Source: Acidobacteriota bacterium (GTDB lineage: Bacteria; Acidobacteriota; JAAYUB01; JAMOQF01). From it: 9,174 bases of DNA. A program made the translations under genes and the position numbers. Below the pieces are notes generated by a model. It did no database searches. It saw only the letters and a program-made list of their open reading frames with translations, and was not told where the DNA came from. Where the stretch lies: assembly GCA_027040585.1 (NCBI GenBank), contig JALULU010000210.1, positions 1 to 9,174 of the forward strand, given 5' to 3'. Positions 6,080-9,174 of this stretch are shown here, one piece after another; position 1 is the stretch's first letter, and each line of letters opens with the position of its first letter.

Positions 6080-6117
6080 ATTTATAGTTTGAAAGATTTT
6101 TTGAGAGGTGTTTAAAA

Positions 6118-6681
6118 ATGGTAACTGGAGAAATCTTAGAAATTTCTAAAATTAAAAATATAAATGAAAATAGAAAAAAATTAATTGGACTATATGAATT
6201 AAAAAGAGATAAATTTTTTAGAATTGCTTTGAAATATGTGAAGGATAGAGAAATTGCAATGGAATGTGTACAGGAGAGTTTTAAAAATAGTTTTAAAAGT
6301 ATTTCTAAGTTTAAGAATAGATCAGCTCTTGAAACATGGGTTGTTAGAATTCTTATAAACGTTTGTCTTCAAAGAATAAAAAGGGAAAGATTAAATAAAG
6401 AGGAAATGAATTTGGAAGATGTTAAAGTTATTTCAAAGGTGGAAGACCCATTTACTTATACGTATAAATGTGAACTTAAAGAAATCATTTTAAAAGCTTT
6501 AAAAAAATTAAAAGAAATCCACAGAACTGTTCTAATTGAACATGACTTAAAAGGAGTGCCTCTTTTAGAAATAGCGAAAAAATATAATATTTCTATTGGT
6601 ACAGTTAAAAGCAGGTTGTTTTATGGTAGAAAGGAGTTAAAAAGGGAACTTATTACTTTAAATTTCGAGTTTAATTTTTAG
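6118..6681 (+). CDS. ECF-type RNA polymerase sigma factor
   Basis: A 187-residue sigma-70-family regulator of the extracytoplasmic-function type, acting on RNA polymerase core. Sigma region 2 spans about 24-92: LYELKRDKFFRIALKYVKDREIAMECVQESF, then the -10-contacting FKNRSALETWVVRILINVCLQRIKR. A charged linker (about 93-118) replaces sigma-3. Region 4 spans about 120-177, with LKKLKEIHRTVLIEHDLKGVPLLEIAKKYNI and the recognition helix at SIGTVKSRLFYGRKELKREL. The length is normal. The ATG has AGAGG at 6104-6108 and lies just downstream of a sigma-54-type promoter. No anti-sigma factor is recognisable next to it; the following minus-strand protein has its membrane segment at the N-terminus, unlike the usual anti-sigma layout. 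The regulon is unknown. Its last 11 bases overlap the end of that minus-strand gene. Confidence 0.9.
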   Translation: MVTGEILEISKIKNINENRKKLIGLYELKRDKFFRIALKYVKDREIAMECVQESFKNSFKSISKFKNRSALETWVVRILINVCLQRIKRERLNKEEMNLEDVKVISKVEDPFTYTYKCELKEIILKALKKLKEIHRTVLIEHDLKGVPLLEIAKKYNISIGTVKSRLFYGRKELKRELITLNFEFNF

Positions 6682-7000
6682 TGTATGATTTTAAGAGTAT
6701 TAGCAAGTTTTTTAATTTATTGTTCTTATTTTTCTGATTAAATTCAAAGAAAGTATTAATTAGAATGTAGATTTTATCCACCTTTTTTCCATCGATTTTT
6801 CCATCTTTAAAATTTTTATAAATTTTGTCCACAGAATTTATCATTTTCAATTTAATATTTTTATCTTTTACAAAATAGTGTATTTCTTTATCAACAACTA
6901 TTTTCATTATATATCTACTATTAAGTTTAAAGAAAAGAATTGTTATTAGAATAAAAAAAAGAAAAAAAAAGTTTAATAAATTAAAAGTTTTCTTTTTCAC
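6671..7000 (-). CDS. Hypothetical membrane-anchored small protein
   Basis: I do not recognise this 109-residue product. It begins MKKKTFNLLN, has one strong hydrophobic segment (about 8-25, mostly F, L and I) with positive charge before it, so it would be a signal-anchored protein with the rest outside the cytoplasm. The remainder is lysine- and asparagine-rich with no cysteine, including YFVKDKNIKLKMINSVDK and KIDGKKVDKIYILINTFFEFNQK. The start used is GTG at 7000; no good ribosome binding site precedes it, so a later start (the ATG of MKIVVDKE, near 6907) is possible. In favour of a real gene: an open frame this long is uncommon by chance in such AT-rich DNA, and it fills an otherwise empty stretch of about 380 bases, overlapping the sigma gene tail to tail as other neighbours here do. 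Against: no family, no clear start. Confidence 0.45.
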   Translation of the reverse strand: MKKKTFNLLNFFFLFFILITILFFKLNSRYIMKIVVDKEIHYFVKDKNIKLKMINSVDKIYKNFKDGKIDGKKVDKIYILINTFFEFNQKNKNNKLKNLLILLKSYTKN

Positions 7001-7003
7001 TTG

Positions 7004-7031
7004 TTTACATTAATCCCTGTGATAATATAAT
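7004..7031 (+). promoter_or_regulatory. Promoter of the RDD / NFACT gene pair
   Basis: TTTACA (7004-7009), 16 bases, then TATAAT (7026-7031). The expected start near 7038 leaves about 21 bases of A/T-only or nearly A/T-only leader before the ATG at 7059, with no Shine-Dalgarno sequence. Another TATAAT at 7049-7054 has no matching -35. Confidence 0.5.
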
Positions 7032-7058
7032 AATTTAATTACCAATTTTATAATAAAA

Positions 7059-7994
7059 ATGGACAGAAAAAATAGAGATTTTAAAGAAAATTTTTCCCTA
7101 AGTGATGATAAAAAAAACAAAATAGATGAAAAAATAAAAGAGGCAAAGAGAAGAAAAAGAAGTAGTTTTGACCTTATTCCTCCTAAAGAAAAAATTCTGA
7201 ATGAAGATGGATCTTTAAAGGATATAAACCCTAAAAATGTGGTTTTAGCAAAAAAAGTAAAGGAAAAAATAATTGAAAAGAAATTGAAAAATGAGAAAAA
7301 TAATTATGATGAGGATATAAGAAAAAAAATTGAAAAAACTCACCATGAACTTTTCCCTGATGTTGATATAAATATTGAAAAAGAATTGAGTACCACCCCT
7401 TCTTCTTCACCAATTGGGGATATAGAAATTCCTGAAAAAGATGATGTATCTTCCATACCTCCTTTAAAAAAGGGAAAATTGAAAATTAAAAGCAACAGTT
7501 ATATAAAACAAAAAGGTATTACTGATAGACTTTCCAGCGTTGATACAAAAAAAGTTAAAAAAATTGTAGATAGTGTGGATAGGGGAATAGAGAGTAAAAT
7601 AATATTTATAAGTAGATTTCTCTCCGGGCTTTTTGATTTTTTTGTTATGGGTATTATTTCATTTTTATTTTACTATTTAGCTTCACTTATTACTGGAGCT
7701 GATATCGTCAACAAAAATTTTGTTTTTTATTTTTCTTTACTTTTTTTAACTAATTTTATTTTCTATTCTACAGTTTTCCTTTTTACCGTTAAAAGAACTC
7801 CAGGTATGATGGTTGGGGGAGTAAGGTTGGTAAGCCAAAAAAAACTGACCATTTTACATATCCTTTTTAGGGAGATAATCTTTTTATTTTCCATTGTATT
7901 TTTTGGCATTGGACTGTTATGGGGGGTATTTAGTAAAAATAATCAGTGTTGGCATGACATTATAATTGATGCATATGTGATAAGAGACAAATGA
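7059..7994 (+). CDS. RDD-family membrane protein with long charged N-terminal region
   Basis: A 311-residue inner-membrane protein. Residues 1-180 are hydrophilic and strongly charged (runs such as KEAKRRKRSS and KKVKEKIIEKKLKNEK, helix- or coil-prone, with a Pro/Ser-rich stretch at about 112-136). The C-terminal part is an RDD domain with three membrane segments, about 190-211, 222-244 and 267-290. Its signature residues are Arg186 and Asp193 (RFLSGLFDFF), the TVKRTPGMMVGGVRLV loop (243-258), and Asp304 in the final WHDIIIDAYVI. RDD proteins are poorly understood; some are linked to ion transport or stress, so no substrate is named. The start is the only in-frame start available but has no Shine-Dalgarno. 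Its TGA overlaps the next ATG (ATGA, 7991-7994), so the two are translated together. The RDD domain is well supported; the N-terminal region matches nothing I know. Confidence 0.82.
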   Translation: MDRKNRDFKENFSLSDDKKNKIDEKIKEAKRRKRSSFDLIPPKEKILNEDGSLKDINPKNVVLAKKVKEKIIEKKLKNEKNNYDEDIRKKIEKTHHELFPDVDINIEKELSTTPSSSPIGDIEIPEKDDVSSIPPLKKGKLKIKSNSYIKQKGITDRLSSVDTKKVKKIVDSVDRGIESKIIFISRFLSGLFDFFVMGIISFLFYYLASLITGADIVNKNFVFYFSLLFLTNFIFYSTVFLFTVKRTPGMMVGGVRLVSQKKLTILHILFREIIFLFSIVFFGIGLLWGVFSKNNQCWHDIIIDAYVIRDK

Positions 7995-9174
7995 TTTTAG
8001 AAGATTTTCACCTTTTTCACATTGCTAAAAATCTTGAAAACAAATTAAAAGACGTCCCTTTTACTTCAATAAAATTCTATAAAAACAATTTGCTTTTTGA
8101 AGGAAATGGATTTGTGTTATTTTTTTTAAGTATAGATGATTTTTCAGTAATTTTAAAATTAAATAGGGTAGAGTTTACAAAAATTTTAAAGATAAAAAAT
8201 ATGAATTTTTCTGAATTGGATGAGATAAGTCCACCTTTTAAAGTAGTTGAAATAGGGAAAACCGAAGATGAAAGGGTTATTTATTTTAAGATTTTTGAAA
8301 AGGATTTAAAGGAGAGGAATATATTTTTCCATTTTATTCCCCATAACACTTTCTTTAAAATTGACAGTGAAATTTTTAAAAGTAAGAGGAGAAAGTTATT
8401 AGATAGTGCCAGAATTGATTTTACTCTACCGAAAGATACATTGAAAAAGGAGATACTAAAAAATGTGAAGTTTACCTCTCCCATTATTTTAAAGGAATTT
8501 TTAAAGGGTGATAATATTTCTAAAGAAAAATTGAATTTTCTAATTGATAAATTTTATTCTTCAAAAATTTTTTACTTGAGTGCACCATATGAAATTAGAG
8601 GAGATACTTTTAAAGCATTACCTAAAAATATTGAAATAACCCCTTTAAAGCCGTTAGATGATATTTTCTTTGTGGAAAGTGATGATATTTTATATCTTTT
8701 AAAAATTTATGCTATTTATTACATTAAATATAAACATTTTTATCAACTTAAACAAAAAGTATTAAAGAGTTTAAAAAAGAGACTAAATGATATTGAGAAA
8801 AAAATTTTTTCCTTAAATTCCCAGATTAAATCTGCTAAAGATTACGAAAAATATAAACAGTGGGGAGACATAATTTCTGCTAACTTATATTTATTTAATG
8901 GGAAAAAAAGGAGTTCAAAGATCAATTTGACAGATTTTAGTGGTAAAGAAATTGAAATACCGTTAGATTCCCAAAAAACAATTCTTGAGAATAAGGACTT
9001 TTTCTATAAAAAGTATTCAAAACTTAAAAGGGCAATGGAAAAAAATCCTGAAAGGGTTAAACGTTTAGAGAAGGATAGATTGGCTTTTACAAAATTAATA
9101 TCTGAAGTTGAAGATACATACGAGCTAAACAAAATAGAGCAAATTTCTCATAAGTTTGGTATCTCAACTAAAGA
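7991..9174 (+). CDS. rqcH: NFACT-family protein, RqcH/FbpA-like, 3' end cut by window edge
   Basis: The frame from the ATG at 7991 stays open to the window edge (394 codons). The family (RqcH in bacteria, NEMF/Rqc2 in eukaryotes) binds stalled 50S subunits carrying peptidyl-tRNA and adds C-terminal alanine tails; older names call it fibronectin-binding protein A. Evidence: an N-terminal NFACT-N-like part (MILEDFHLFHIAKNLENKL, ERVIYFKIFEK at about 94-104), a coiled-coil region from about 250 to 285, and the typical hallmark WGDIISANLYLF (about 291-302), INLTDFSGKEIEIPLD (about 311-326) and YKKYSKLKRAMEK (about 339-351) with a second coiled-coil half after it. The missing C-terminus should hold the NFACT-R domain. 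The N-terminal half is divergent and looks short of the HPSxxRxH and MLLRK motifs; Glu94-Arg95 stands where B. subtilis RqcH has Asp97-Arg98. The symbol is by family, not proven function. Confidence 0.8.
   Translation, partial: MILEDFHLFHIAKNLENKLKDVPFTSIKFYKNNLLFEGNGFVLFFLSIDDFSVILKLNRVEFTKILKIKNMNFSELDEISPPFKVVEIGKTEDERVIYFKIFEKDLKERNIFFHFIPHNTFFKIDSEIFKSKRRKLLDSARIDFTLPKDTLKKEILKNVKFTSPIILKEFLKGDNISKEKLNFLIDKFYSSKIFYLSAPYEIRGDTFKALPKNIEITPLKPLDDIFFVESDDILYLLKIYAIYYIKYKHFYQLKQKVLKSLKKRLNDIEKKIFSLNSQIKSAKDYEKYKQWGDIISANLYLFNGKKRSSKINLTDFSGKEIEIPLDSQKTILENKDFFYKKYSKLKRAMEKNPERVKRLEKDRLAFTKLISEVEDTYELNKIEQISHKFGISTK

Noticed and set aside
6057..6085. ECF autoregulatory promoter (GGAAGTT at 6057-6063) before the sigma gene
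   Set aside because: GGAAGTT resembles the GGAACTT -35, but no convincing ECF -10 follows at the right distance, and the overlapping sigma-54 element fits better. Not fully excluded.
8281..8484. 67-codon open frame on the minus strand
   Set aside because: It is antisense to the NFACT gene and has no start signals or recognisable family.

Overview
The window is AT-rich bacterial DNA, densely packed with genes and without rRNA, tRNA, CRISPR or transposon sequence that I can recognise. It suggests a diderm (Gram-negative-type) and probably anaerobic bacterium of uncertain phylum. The hints are a secreted chalcone-isomerase-like protein, a selenocysteine-containing SelD, a probable sigma-54 promoter, FabK and FabL enoyl-ACP reductases in place of an evident FabI, and an NFACT (RqcH-like) protein. 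The lineage is inference; no marker gene settles it.

Left part (1-2080): selD runs leftward off the window edge. Its codon 17 is an in-frame TGA read as selenocysteine and followed by a SECIS-like hairpin, so a standard ORF caller breaks or misses this gene. Divergent from it is a tight three-gene operon: a cysteine-rich DUF6485-type protein, a small zinc-ribbon protein overlapping it by ATGA, and an exported chalcone-isomerase-like protein. Both directions start from one intergenic region where the two -35 elements overlap.

Middle (2063-5950): a GT4-type glycosyltransferase (minus) and a TrpH/YciV-type PHP phosphoesterase (plus) diverge from a short shared promoter region. Then comes a minus-strand pair, fabK-fabL, encoding two unrelated enoyl-ACP reductases of fatty acid synthesis (a flavoprotein TIM barrel and an SDR). 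Convergent genes overlap at their 3' ends, leaving no room for separate terminators.

Right part (5894-9174): the fabK/sigma intergenic region holds a fabK promoter with a dyad over its -35, two direct TTGCACAT repeats, and a good sigma-54 -24/-12 element just upstream of an ECF-type sigma factor gene. This suggests a sigma-54-to-ECF cascade with the repeats as possible enhancer sites. A short membrane-anchored hypothetical protein (minus) follows, then an RDD membrane protein with a long charged N-terminal region, overlapped by ATGA with an NFACT-family gene that runs off the right edge.

I see no defence or mobile system. The most useful points for a second look are the selenoprotein SelD, the sigma-54/ECF arrangement and the fabK-fabL pairing.
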